From Escarpia spicata (Eukaryota; Annelida; Polychaeta; Sabellida; Siboglinidae): a stretch of DNA of 64,000 nt. Positions 11,423 to 24,300 of the stretch are shown one piece after another. The number at the start of each line of letters is the position of its first letter. The stretch's first letter is position 1. A program made the translations under genes and the position numbers. Location of the stretch: contig OZ023207.1 of the NCBI GenBank assembly GCA_963995525.1, positions 35,106,792-35,170,791 of the forward strand, given 5' to 3'. The notes beneath the pieces are model-generated. The model had not been told where the DNA came from, did no database searches, and saw nothing but the letters and a program-made list of their open reading frames with translations.

Positions 11423-12224
11423 TTACAAGTCGCGCTCCATTCTCTGCAGTTGAATTACTCTCACCAAGGGTCTCATGAAACCACAAGACAGATTTACAGA
11501 TCCTCCTCCATTACTGCCAGAACAATTTGCTTTAATTTGTTTCGCCACTTCTCTGAAAACGGTTCTTGCAACCAACTCCCGATAGTACACAAGTGATCGG
11601 ACGTCAGGTCGGATAGCTTCAAACCTGCGTCTAACAAAACACACAACTAGTCTTTCATCACTGCAGTTGAATTAATGGCCTCCACAGCCTCGTCAAAGTG
11701 CATATACATTAGAATGTCATCAGGTAACATACAATCGTGATGAAATTGACTAGGATCGTCTATCTCGCAAGCGAAACACTGTCGTCTCGAGAGTTCAACG
11801 ATGGCACATGCTATGTGACGTGCAATCGTCTTCTTCATTTCCATCGCCGGAAACTGAAGGGTAAAGTTCGGACCAGTGGCGACAGGAGCGGCACTTGTCA
11901 CATTGGTTGCGTGAGTAGAAATTGTCACATCGTCAGGAGCGGAACTTGCCACATCGGTCGTGTCGGCGGAAGTTGTCACATCGACCGTGTCGGCGGAAGT
12001 TGTCACATCGGCAGGGATGGCAGCAGAGAGAGGCTGAAACAGGGTACGGAGCCCAGTGTATCACCTCCACGTGAGTGACGCTGAAGTTTGTGTAAGTATC
12101 TCGTCGAGTTTTCTTTATGGTGAGAGACAAACGAGTTCCCGTCAATGAGTTCAGTTTTGTAAGTCTGCATCGTTTCGTCCATAACAGCAAACCTCTCGGC
12201 ATTCACGTCAAGGAGAAGAGCCAT
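11423..12224 (-). pseudogene. Cys-rich DDPSQFHHDC protein remnant, possibly Polinton-type
   Basis: Three frames join into one protein. The N-terminus at 12224 reads MALLLDVNAERFAVMDETMQ, then KENSTRYLHKLQRHSRGG. The next frame (12006-11647) has a Thr/Ser/Asp linker made of short repeats (DVTTSADT), then ARHIACAIVELSRRQCFACE, IDDPSQFHHDCMLPDD and MHFDEAVEAINS. After a one-base shift near 11670 it reads DERLVVCFVRRRFEAIRPDV and YYRELVARTVFREVAKQIK, ending at a TAG near 11423. CxxC followed by DDPSQxxHDC suggests a metal-binding knuckle. Similar blocks occur, from memory, in uncharacterised proteins of Polinton/Maverick elements, so this may be the cargo of the inverted-repeat unit. The link to Polintons is inference. 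Confidence 0.5.
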
Positions 12225-12255
12225 ACACTGGTCGAATAAAGTCAGCCGTATAGAA

Positions 12256-13503
12256 ACAGATTAATATCTAATAGCATTATGTAATTGTAGATCACTTGAT
12301 TTACATATTGAATTGGGCCTAGTTCGCACTCAATTATATGGCTTCCAAGATTTAAGAATAGGAGCTGTTGGAAACAGAACCTAACAACTTTGCCCATTTC
12401 TCATATTTAACAAAGTAGTATTTGCTACGACAACTCTCAGGTTGTAACTAATGTGTATATGAATTATTGTGATACATTTATGGGCAACATTTTTTTCTAA
12501 ACTGAACAAATCAAACCGAAAAATGAAAATGTATAACTGTAACATTTCTGATGTTTTCCGATAGATAGCATAGTGTAGTTCATAGACCTAAGATATTGTG
12601 AACGCCACTTCAACGAATTTTTGTGGCGTCCGCCAGAAAATCGTACTCTTTAAAACACTTATTGGTGATATTTATTACGACACCCGCCACCTTTGGTAAC
12701 AAAGTACACTGTTTTGTTTTGAAAATACTTAAATATGAATTAAATATAATTTAAAAATAGTGTTCTTAGAAAAATATTAAATATATATTATAATAGATAT
12801 TCAATAATTTCTTAGCCCCCTCTGTCACCCTTTCAAGGCACCTTTTGCTCGCGCTTTTATGTACATCTTCTGCACAGTTTGTTGCGACGTCTAACGGTCG
12901 TTGTGACGTCACCGCAGCTAACGCCGCTAGGATTTAGCATGGCGCGCATCTTTGCGGGTTGGTGTTTCAGGCCGTACCTAAAATTAACATCGCGGAATTT
13001 AATATTTTGTTATATCACCGTAAAGATAATAATCTTACCTACAAATGTGTCGCTGGGTGTATACAGGTTTTATGTTAATTGTTTTGAGTTATTGCCGTTA
13101 GAACATTGCGAATGCTCAAACTTGCAATGGAATTTAATATTATTTTATATCACAGTAAAGATAATAATCGTATCTACAAGTTTGTCGCTGGATGTTCCGC
13201 GGATTTATTTTAATTTTTTTGAGTGCTTAATCCTGCAATGTATACGCGGCAGCGGATAAAATGCAAGGTTGCGCATTCGCGAAGTTCAAACGCCAATAAC
13301 AAAACTAAATAACACAATTCCTATGTACATCCAGCGACAATCCTGTGGATAAGATTATTATCTTGATGGTGATATAAAATATTCAATTACGCGATTGCAA
13401 TTTCATGTACAGTCTGAAACAACAGGCCGCACCGCCGTCCGCCTTGCTAAAGGATAGTGCACATTCAGCGGCGATTTATCTGATAAAACGACCACGTTTG
13501 ATA
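12256..13503 (-). repeat. Right arm of large inverted repeat
   Basis: Reverse-complement partner of 5696-6990, separated from it by ~5.3 kb. The arm contains a TGACGTCA palindrome near 12903, which reads TGATGTCA in the left arm. The outer end is near CGACCACGTTTGAT, after which the sequence becomes a GCGATGC simple repeat with no match on the left flank. That makes ~13503 the likely element edge. The shared open frame in both arms probably reflects arm identity rather than a gene: its residues are mostly hydrophobic AT-rich codons and it has no recognisable domain. Confidence 0.85.
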
Positions 13504-13595
13504 ATTAGAAACAGCGCGATGTGATGAGCGATGCTATGGACGAGGCGCGATGCGATGCGCGATGCGATACGCGATGCGCGATGCGATGATCTACA
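13504..13595. repeat. GCGATGC-type simple repeat
   Basis: Short imperfect tandem of GCGATGC/GCGATGCGAT units between the right inverted-repeat arm and anonymous sequence. It is rich in CpG, unlike its AT-rich surroundings. Confidence 0.7.
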
Positions 13596-15243
13596 TTAAA
13601 AAGATGCCGAAATAAGCATGCGTATGCCGAAAACGAGACTTAGGCAGTCATTTATATTTTATTAAACACATTCCTATTTGTGTTCAGATCACGTTATGAT
13701 GGCTGATGACGTATACAGCTAAACATACGTGTGTTTTGCACAAAGAATTAGTTGTGTTCGTACTTCTAAATGTTGTAACAAAAGTCTGTGGCAAAACTAT
13801 TTTATAACATGACATATATGTACCTCTTCTACCGCTCAGATTGTATTTGTTAAATTGTTTCCGTCTGGATACCCTTGGTAGAAAATATAAAACTTATGTT
13901 GTATACATGGGAAGAGACAACAACTTGAAAGTGCATTTTTTCAACTTTCGCTTATTGCAAATATTTATTTATTTATATATTATTGAGATTGTCTGGTCAT
14001 AGTTGTGTGTAGGCAACTGCATTGATGTGGGTACAATTATTATTTTGAAATAGGTGCCACTAGTGAAACCAGACATATTCTTTAGAACAGCATACAGTGA
14101 ATTTTTTTCCAACGATTGTCACACAGTATGAATACCTTGTATGTGACAGTCGGTTCCCTGATAAGGAAGTACCGTGAAGACAGTCAATCTATGAATTGCC
14201 TATCTTGCGTACCCCCAGTAAATGTCAACCATGGAAAATAGGTTTATAATATATTCACGTGTGTGTATGTGTGCGTGCGTGCGTATGTGATTATAAACCT
14301 ACAAGTATAGCATGTATGTGTGTCAGTTGTATTGTTGTAAATACAGTTGTAGGATCATTGCCAGGTCAAATTAAGCTAAATGTTGCAAACTTGTTGTATT
14401 TTTTCGTGATGCATGCATATCGCAAAAGGTGTACATATGTTCCATTTCAGTTAACAATTTAATAAGACAATGTTTTGTGGCAGGATACACTAATGTTGAA
14501 CTCTCTGCGATACTCAGCCACAACGGAATATCCATCAGGTGTGTTATTTATATAAATATAATATTATTATGGTAATAATATAATAATCTGAGTAAAAAGC
14601 ATAATGTGTTCATAGATAGCATCCAGGCGCGCCAGGGGGCGGTGCTGATTACATATGAACCCCTTGGCAGATCGCGTTGCGAAACTCGGAATATAAGCTA
14701 AACCAATCATATCGCTTGCCAACAAATTCCGGTGATTTTAATTTCAGCCACATAAGTTTGCTAATGTGATGTGTATTGTTGGGGAAGTAGAAGTAATTAT
14801 TTGAATACACAATACAGCTCAGCCCCTCGTGAGAATGTTGTGATTCCATTAAGTCACTGGCTTCGTCTTAGAATTCTGGTGCGGTTCGGGCGGGTGTCTG
14901 CACTGTTCTCACGGGTGGTACAGTTACGGCGAAGCTAATTACTAGTTTGAATTAACTGACGTCCATACATTGCATAGGATATCTTCCAGGGGTAGTGTAC
15001 GTTGTCATCGACCTGGCTTGCGAGGATGATAGAGGATACTCTTTCAAATTGTATTTGTCGCTTAGGCCCCTACTACTCAATTGTTTAAATATATGTTGCC
15101 CTTCCTTTCGCTCTTTGTAAAGAGAATGACGGTATGTTGTTGAGTATGCTGCAAACGTATTAATTAACAAACCATGCATATTGAACGCATTAATTAATTT
15201 ATGTTTACAAATAAATTCACATGTACACACATGCACACGCACA
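13596..15243. other. Unannotated AT-rich stretch
   Basis: Nothing recognisable as a gene or element. A short GTGTGCGTGC tract lies near 14260-14290. Confidence 0.5.
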
Positions 15244-15648
<405 letters not shown>

Positions 15649-17259
15649 TTATTGTAAAATAAATAATGCATTCAATCTACACAATTATTTAATAGCAAGC
15701 CTGCGTAATGCAAGATGTGTGTATAAACGACTTAATGTTGTGCTGTGTGCAGACGTTAAAACGCATTCTGCAAAGACTTGGCTTAAGGCGCAGACAAGTA
15801 ATTTACTACGCTTGGGTTGCAACATTAAAGCAGGTACTTTCAAGTTTAAATAAGCACTAATTTCTATGTTGCACATGCTCACGGCTACTGGAAATGCTAA
15901 AATTATATTTATGTAACACAAGAAGTAAAAGAAAAAATGTAAATGAAGTAGGTTTTAAATATATTTGAGTATGTAATAAATGTGAGTAGCGATTCAGTAT
16001 TAAATAAATTCGTTATGATCTTCTATATTCCAGTACACACTTAAAACAATATACGTGTAATGGGAAGACTCAATTGTTTCTGTTTAGCATCATGTCAAAG
16101 AAAATAGCACTATGTTTTAGGGCATATTCCGCGATAACAAGTTGAATTATCACTATGGAAATATGAAATATATCATACATGTCTACCAATAAATGTACAG
16201 AGTTGAATAGTTGTCTTGTTGAGTGTGCTAACCTGTTTATGCAATAATACATAAATACTTTAACAACCAGTTAAATATATGTGCTTTGTTGTGTATAATG
16301 TATACCTTATGAAAGTAAAGTATGATTCATCGCTTTAACGATTTAACACTTTAAAGCAAAACCATATGAATGCAACACTATGTTTAATGTGTTTTTTGTT
16401 TACAACAATATATATATATATATACCTATATAATTTACGTATTATATAATGTGTTTACGAAATCAAAACGTGCGATGCTAATTAATATGGCTATGCATAC
16501 GGCTAATACCGTACATACTTATGTGACAATTTAATTTTTCCGCATTTACAATGAATACGTTAGGTAAACCGATACTTCTTCAATAGTTTATTGTTGATGT
16601 GTTGAGGAACTTCCATAGACCACACTGTTGTCTTGCAACATATCGTCAATGTGGTCCCATCTGAACGATCGTCCTCCAAAAACACATTCGCCTTTCCTCA
16701 ATCCATTCTGATACATCGTAGCACGGCTGTAACAAAACTAAATTTATTGAGACTTGAGCAATATCGTTTTCTATATGATTCAGCACAAACGAATATGTAA
16801 ACAAAATAACAATTACATCTGGAAGTGCCGTTGGAGTAAAGCGGTTAAGTAGCACTTGCGGGTAATTGTATATCTTGTCTAGCAAGTGGATTACATGATG
16901 TGTCAAAGTCAGTGCGTCTGTGAAGCCGATATTACTTGTATTAATTGTGTATGGGGTGTCAGGGGTGAATGGGGTGTCAGGGAGCATGCGAAATTGCGGC
17001 GGATTGGGCGGAGTAAATCAAGTTTAGATTCACCGGTGAAGAAGGCGGAGCAGCAGAGCACTGTGGATTACACAGAGCACGGAAGATGCCATGGCCATTT
17101 ACTGCAATCAAGGAAGTCTTCAGTCGTACCAACCTTCTGGACCATTGAAACCCGGCTTCTGCGGCTGAGAGAGTGAGACCACCCCTGTGCAGCGGCCTTC
17201 CCACTTTAAAAAGCATTCACGCAAAGGTGTGTGCTACTCATCATTCGACACCATCTCAT
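15649..17259. other. Unannotated stretch; one doubtful minus-strand frame
   Basis: No known element is recognised. A 113-codon minus-strand frame (16646-16987) has a less biased composition than its neighbours, including NYPQVLLNRFTPTALPDVIV and WIEERRMCFWR. It has no recognised domain and could be chance. Confidence 0.4.
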
Positions 17260-18443
17260 CTATCATAATTTCTTTATCAAGCCCTGCGGCGATGGGGGAG
17301 GGGCAAAGCGACAGGTGGAGGTGATCACTGGGAGTCGTAGTCCCAAACCTACAGGCAGGTGGCCTGTGGACAATATGTCGTTTGACTTTGTAGGGCTGCA
17401 GAGGAGTCCGGCAGCATCCCAGGCGACTCAGCAGCCCTTTTCAGCACTGCTCATCCTTTGTAAGGGAGGGGCCTAGAAAAGGTGGCCTAAAGATTTCCTG
17501 CCCTACTACAACTGGCTAGCATACCGCGGCTGACAGTTCAACCCATTCTAGCGGTCGAAAACAAAGAAACACAAGAAGACTCCTTCTCGGAGCTTGGATT
17601 GTTCGCAAACTTATGGATAAAGCTGACACTGCAAGACCGGAAAGAAGGACTGCGTTTATTGTAGGAGAGATGCAGCGATATAATGTTGATATAGCGGCTA
17701 TGAGTGAGACAATACTTGCAGAGGAGGGCTGCGTGAGGGAACCAGGCGGCGGCTACACTTTCTTTTGGAAAGGCAACGCAGAGAATGAGGCCATAATCCA
17801 ATGAGTTAGCATAGCAGTGAAAACTTCTCTCCTACGGCCCAAAGAGATCAACGAAAGGCTTCTGTAGCCGCGTTTCCCCCTGAACGCCATGTGCCACGCC
17901 ACTTTCACACGTTTCTACGCACCCACCCTTACAAGCTCCGACGAGACCAAAGAAAGATTCTATGAAGATCTCGACAGCCTGGTCAGGTCAACACCTGCTA
18001 CCGACAAGCTCACCATCTTGGGGGATTTCATTGCTGGAGTCGGAACTGATAGCAAGAACTGGAAGGGAATAATCGGACAGCACGGCGTAGGAAGACTAAA
18101 CACCAATGGCTTCCTCCTTTTGAGCATGTCTGCGGAGAACGACTTAGCTATCACAAACACTCTGTTCAGGCAGGCCGATAAGTACACAACAACCTGGATG
18201 GACCCCAGGTCCATGCAATGGCACATTATAGACTGTGTCATCTTAAGAAGGCAGGACATCCATGATGTGAAGATCACAAGGGCCATGCGGGGAGCAGAGT
18301 GCTGGACATCGATTTGTCAGAACAGTCCTCCAGCTGTACATTGCCCCACTTCAGCGCAAGCGTCCAAAGTCGACCAGAAATGCCTTCAACACAGCCAGGC
18401 TGAAACACCAGCGATATCGCGAGGAGTTCCAGGTTGCCCTTGA
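17260..18443 (+). mobile_element. LINE 5' part: CFDP2-like endonuclease, decayed
   Basis: The 5' GC-rich leader (about 17280-17600) is followed by AP-endonuclease sequence resembling the family annotated as craniofacial development protein 2-like in many animals, derived from RTE/BovB-type LINEs. Visible blocks are DKADTARPERRTAFIV, YNVDIAAMSETILAEEGC and GGGYTFFWKG (17613-17804), then YAPTLTSSDETKERFYEDL, KLTILGDFIAGVG, GRLNTNGFLLLSM, ITNTLFRQADKY and ITRAMRGAECW (17889-18310). The catalytic GDFN is altered to GDFI, and stops and shifts separate the halves. The similarity ends near 18443, so the RT is missing. Loss of the 3' part means deletion or rearrangement rather than ordinary 5' truncation. 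Confidence 0.8.
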
Positions 18444-18989
18444 TATATATTCGACGTATACATATCAGAAGAAAATATTCAATATGTCTTCATAAAAAAT
18501 CCCATCACCAAAAGTATTCTAACTCTAATCAACCTATGCATCCGTGAATATCATCCGTGACAACCATATTGCAATTTACGTTCGATCATCGTTATTACAT
18601 AACAACCGCATAGCTGAGCGATGATTAGCTATCCCGTATAAACTTCGCGACATCAGTGTCGCCGCGCTGACCCAGATTCGTTTATTCTTGACCACATCCT
18701 TTGACAAATTTAACAATGCACACAGAACATATATTTTACATACCTCCGATATTGCTTCTGTGTATGGGTTTGATAGCCAAACTGTAATAATCTCTCGTTA
18801 TAGAGGAGACAACATTACATCATCCTTTCTCTGGATTACTCAGGGCAGGTGTGTTCTATATCTCCAAATGGGCCTTGACATACTTGAATATTAACATGGA
18901 TTAAGTGTAGAAGCACGTGTTAGATAGCATATACTTGTACACCTGGCAAGTATAAAATTAGGCTAATTCTCAACACCACATAAATATAG
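18444..18989. other. Unannotated stretch
   Basis: No gene or element recognised between the CFDP2-like LINE fragment and the start of the modular repeat array. Confidence 0.5.
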
Positions 18990-20410
18990 TAAGATGGATG
19001 GAGAAAGATGCTACAGAAAGTTCCATATAAAAAACATAACGATTTGTGCTGCATAACCTATTGAATTAAAAAAATGGGTTGGATATTGACATTTGCAAAC
19101 AGTTTTGTTAAGTGGTGACATGAAACACACCAATCTAAACAGAGGAAACCATTTTGTATCACCACATAATTTTTTTTAAATATCGTCACTACAAAATAGA
19201 GCTTTTGACGTGAGTGAGTAACTATGTCAACCGTATTTTGGTCGTAGCATTTCAAATAAACAAACATGCGCAATAAAGAAATGACAATTACTTAGCAAAA
19301 TCCATTATCGTAATTATTTGTATCTAGAAATAATTCAACTAATTAACGTCATAGCAATTAAGAGCAATTCAAACGTATTTAAGAGTGCGTTTTGAAATTA
19401 GTAAAATATTGTTTTATAGGTGGGCTCTACTTTCACTTAAAGTTACGTCACATTTCCTATTTAGTTCGCGTGCAAAAGACAATGTCTTCTAAAGCGTTGT
19501 AGCCACCTCCAATCATCACCAAGCAGGCTTGTAGGCACGTATGTGCGCGTGATCGCGGTCCATAGGTGACTGACGGCTAGTTGATTAGAAGAAAGTGTTT
19601 AACCGTCAGGTGTGGCCGCTCGGTATGCATTTTGTCGTCATCACGTCTGCTGGCTAATTTGATTTGTGTTGATTGATGATAGTATTATGTTACAAGCGTC
19701 CCGTTCGTCTTTGTTTTGCTCTGTCAAAATATCAATTTGATGGGATTATTGTGTCTCCTGCCGTGTCTCCCAACCTTTACTTAGCGATCTTTATCGCCCA
19801 GTCTCCTGTATAGAATGCATGGAAATTAGAAGACGACTTTTGTTTGGCAGGTATGACCACTCCGTAAATAGCGTGTCGCCAGTCCGTCTGCTTCCTTTGT
19901 TTAATGCATATGATTCAGAAGACATAATTTATCAAACAGGTATGACACTCAGTATATATTGTGTCGCTATTCTGTCTGCTTGTTCCTTTCAGATATTGTT
20001 GAGATATGGCAGTTTGCGGACAGTGGTCTCATAGACGACAAAAAAATTCCTTCAGTCATCCACATTAGATGAAATGACCCAGTAGTCATACCGTCGACAC
20101 TGCACATACCATCCTGAGAAACCCTGTCTTATAATTTACCGAGCAACATCTACTGACCTGATATGGGTGGCGTTGGTGGGCACACATCGTACAGTCTACC
20201 TCGCGAAAAAGTCAATTAGCAAAACAACTGCGAACAAGATGGATGCAAAATAAGAAAGTTGTTACAGTGTTACTCTATTTGGCATATGCGTTGGTACATG
20301 AAATGCGTAATATCATTACATTTCTGGGCACTGCTTTAATTGTAAGATTTTATTTCGGTTCAGCATGGACAGTTGTTATATATGTCCGTATCCGGTATAT
20401 AAGATTGCTG

Positions 20411-21378
20411 ATATTATTATTATTATTATAAAGCATTTATAGAGCGCCGTGTGTCCGGATAACAAATCTGCTCAAAGGCGCTGACAATCGTAAAGTATAA
20501 GTAAAATACAGTAAATGACCTAAACATATTAAATATAAATATTAAATAGAAAGATAAAAGAAAATGATTTAAAAATAGCATATACAAATTACATAAAATG
20601 TCAGTTAGATAAACCTGAATAAAAATAAATAAATAAATATATATATATATGTGAATTAGCCGTTTAAATACCTAAAATAAATAATGTGCTTAAAAAAAAA
20701 TACATGTAATATGCTAATTACAAAATAATAATATTAAATAAATAAATAACTGCAACCTAAGTACATAATCGAATGTCAACATTGCACAAATGTCACTGAT
20801 GCGGACTGCAAAGTTCTTTGAAGGCCTATCGAAATAAGCATGTCTTTAAGATTGATTTGAAAGTGGTAACGCAGTTTGCATGCCTGACTGCATGAGGCAG
20901 GGCATTCCACAGGATCGGGTCAGCCACCGAGAAGGAACGACGGCCATAATGTTCAAGGTAATATCTCGGAACAGTCAGCAGACCTTGTGCGGCCGATCTA
21001 AGTGATCTGGTCGGCGTGTAGGATGTCACGAGCGATGAAATGTACGCAGGGCCGAGATGGTGCACTGCACGATATATCAGCAGTAACAGCTTGAATTCGA
21101 TCCGCTGGCGTATAGGCAACCAGTGTAGACGGTACAGAACAGATGTTATGTGTTCTCGTCTCCTTGTCCCGGTTATGAGACGTGCTGCGGAATTATGTAC
21201 CATCTGCAGCTTTCGCAAGTGCGTCTCCGGCAGACCATATAACATTGCGTTGCCGTAATCAATACGTGACACGACTACGGCGTTCACAATGGTTCTGCAA
21301 GCATTAGTGGTAAGACATTTCCTAATCAACGCGATGCTTCGGAGGTGACAATATGCCATCTGGCAAACAAGACGCACT
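20411..21378 (-). mobile_element. L2-like LINE, 5'-truncated, minus strand
   Basis: The 3' end is at 20411 with a (TTA)n tail, followed by a GGCGCTCTATAAATGCTTTA-type UTR when read on the minus strand. The 5' truncation is at ~21378. It is absent from the duplicate at 31130, which defines its borders precisely. AGCGCC at 20443-20448 and GGCGCT at 20477-20482 could pair as a 6-bp stem in the 3' UTR; the nested copy at 9471-10593 has lost one pair. It is the same family as that nested copy. Confidence 0.9.
20826..21377 (-). CDS. L2-type RT C-terminal fragment, open over 183 codons
   Basis: Uninterrupted frame of 183 codons running to the end of the truncated element. Blocks in order are RSIALIRKCLTTNACRTIVN, SRIDYGNAMLYGLPETHLRK, SAARLITGTRRREHIT, LHWLPIRQRIEFKLLLLIYR, SYTPTRSLRSAAQGLLTV and FSVADPILWNALPHAVRHAN, ending TFKSILKTCLFR. 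This is only the thumb/C-terminal part of an L2 RT; the catalytic domain is missing. It is better preserved than the copy at 9.5-10.3 kb, so it is the younger insertion or closer to its source. It cannot be functional alone. Confidence 0.85.
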   Translation of the reverse strand: MRLVCQMAYCHLRSIALIRKCLTTNACRTIVNAVVVSRIDYGNAMLYGLPETHLRKLQMVHNSAARLITGTRRREHITSVLYRLHWLPIRQRIEFKLLLLIYRAVHHLGPAYISSLVTSYTPTRSLRSAAQGLLTVPRYYLEHYGRRSFSVADPILWNALPHAVRHANCVTTFKSILKTCLFR

Positions 21379-24300
21379 TAATACCGTCTTACCCTTCACT
21401 CGGCAGATATGTTCATTCCAGTACCAGCTGAACTTTATTTGAAGCATATAACGACGTCGCAATTACTGCCAGAAGACATAATTCACGGGATTTCTTGTCG
21501 GGCAGTTTTCGTTTCAAATAAGTGGGCATGTTTAAAAAGAGTTTTTCCATGACGTATGTTTTATTCATACCTCATCACATTCCTCACGCACGTTTTGATG
21601 CTTTGGTACAAAACAACTACTGGCAAGTATCCTATTTCAGTTTACTGTTGAAGATAAATTATTGTTACAAACCGCCACTAGTCTCGTACCAAATAAACAC
21701 TATACACAAACGGCTTACAAATTGAGTGACGCCAAAGAGTGTGCTGTGTTGAAAGTACTTTACAATGTTCAATTCCTAAATACGCGTAATCAAGGTAAAG
21801 AAATGACATTTAGATTGCTTAGTTTATTAACCGAGTTTGATACCATCAAAGTCTTTACTAATCGATCTTTAAATCCTTGTTCTCACAATTGTTGGTATTC
21901 GATTATCTTTAAGATATAATTTGTCTGGACGACAAATCGTCCCAACATCACACAGTAACCGTTAGCCCGCGCTGTCTTAACAGGTGATATAAATGAAACA
22001 TAGTCCAAGTAGATTTTGTGCTTCCACAGCAAGCGCACGACTAGTTAAAATAAAGTAACAATTGTCAAACTAATTATTCATAGATAATCTGTATGTGTTT
22101 TCAACTGTCACACGAAAACGATGTTCTTACAACAAGCACTATCGTTCACTTGTCTGGGTTTGCCAGCGTTATGAGGCGGAATACGGAACCACCTTTTTGT
22201 AGTTTTACGTAAATCATCATTGATTTATAGTACATGAGTAGTAGAAAGGGTATACTGTATAAAGCCAATCGTATCTAATTGACCACTGCCAAGCCGCCAG
22301 GTAGCTGCGGACCAGTAGGTGCTGCCAATGCGGACTTCACCGTCGGCCGTGTGACGTGTTCTCACAATGGTGTTGACATGTATCTTTGCTTATGAACATG
22401 GAATATGTATGATTGGTTGTGTTCGGTAAAATATCTTGAATGTACAATGATAAAATCAGTATGTGTTTTCAACTGTCACGCGAAATGTGTTTTCTTAGAA
22501 CAAGCACCATCGTTCTATTGCCTTTGTTTGCCAGCGTTATGAGGCGGAATATAGAAGCATCTGTTTTTATTTCATGTAAATCATATTAGCTTAAGTTATT
22601 TTATAAGCAGTTTGTTAAGTGGTGACATAAAACACACCAGTCTAAACAGAGAAAACCACTTTGTATCACGCCATATATTTTCTAAACAACGTCACAACAA
22701 CATATAATTTGTTAAGAGAGAGTAATTATGTCAACCCTATTTTGGTCGATGTATCAACACACATGCGCAATTTAGAAATGCCAATTACATAGCAAAATCC
22801 ATTATTGGAAGTTATCTGACTCAACAATAACATTTAATTTTCTTTTTTATGTGCGAATCGCGAGATCATGTAATCTTGAGCGTTGTCGCGAAGCTCAACA
22901 AGCACTACCAAGCAGGTTTGCCGCCACACATGTGATGGCGATTGCAGAAGAGGTGACTAAAACACCATTAATTAGAAAACAGTGTTTGCTAGATAGGTAT
23001 GGCCGAATGGCATACACCGTGTCGCCATCCTGTCTGCTCGCACCGTTAATTTCTGTTGATTGATGAGAGTATATCGTTGCGAGTTTCATCATACGTGTTT
23101 GAGCAGCTCTGTCGAGATGTCCACTCGGCGGGAGTATTGTGTATTAAAAACTGTATTTAGGGATCCTCGACGCCATTCTTCTGGAAATTTGACAGCGGCA
23201 ATGGTTTACGTAAATTGACTATAATTTTATTACCCGCCCGCGAAAACGATATATTCCATGCGATTAGGCATATAATGGCGGCAGTAAACGGAGCAGTTAT
23301 AATTGATATGTAAAAAACGATCAGACCAGTTCTTAGTCACACGTGTGCAAGTTAAAGCGGCACCATTGGCTAATGCATATAATTTAAAAGTCTCACAATC
23401 AGTCTTATAATTGACCTTGCAGCAGTTAGTAATAACCGCGTCAACCGGAACCTGGATGATTGTGAACAGACCAGTTCTACTGACACATAATAGATACCCT
23501 AAGCAAACGGCTATTCGGACATTATTCAATCTTCTTGGAAATAATATAGTTCAACGATCGTTTGCTATTAATAATGATTATGTAAAACTAAGTGATATGT
23601 TAATGTTTAATAAATCAAGAACTTATTCATTGTTTATTTCACATTTATTCACGCTTGATATTGTTGCGTTTCTGGTTTACAAGACACCGTTTAATTTGTG
23701 ACATTCTAATCTTAACGGATCATAATATACAAATACTCAAACACTACCAACATGGCCTATTGAACGCAAACATTAGTGGGGAGTTGCACCAGTAAATTTT
23801 GGCATCCATTCATCGGATTTGGTAGAGGCCGACTCATGAGCGCCTGATCACAAATGTTCATACGGAACGAGTTTTATTGAAAATTATGACAGCATCGGTC
23901 AAGAACTGCTTCAGTTATTAACAGAACATGTACCTGTTATTGTTATTTACCTGTGATTTGGCGCGCCGTTAGTCGTCCGTAATTATTCAATTGGCAGTGA
24001 AGTCGTCAGTAACATGACCTGCTTCTACAGATCTCGAAAAACTAAACGAATGATAAGAATTAAAAAAGTTACAGCAGGTGGCTCAAAGCTCCCCCATGAT
24101 CGCGGGTCCCAACCTTTCAATTCTTCGCTAAGATTATTAATTTGGATTTATTGTCAATCAGTTTCCATGTTTATAATTTTATAAACAAATGCTTACACTT
24201 CGTGTACAGCAAGTGGGAATGATGAAAAACATGTTCTGATGAAGTTCCCCTAATTCAACCCCTCACCAAATATAAACATCTGACGCACGTTTTGATGCTT

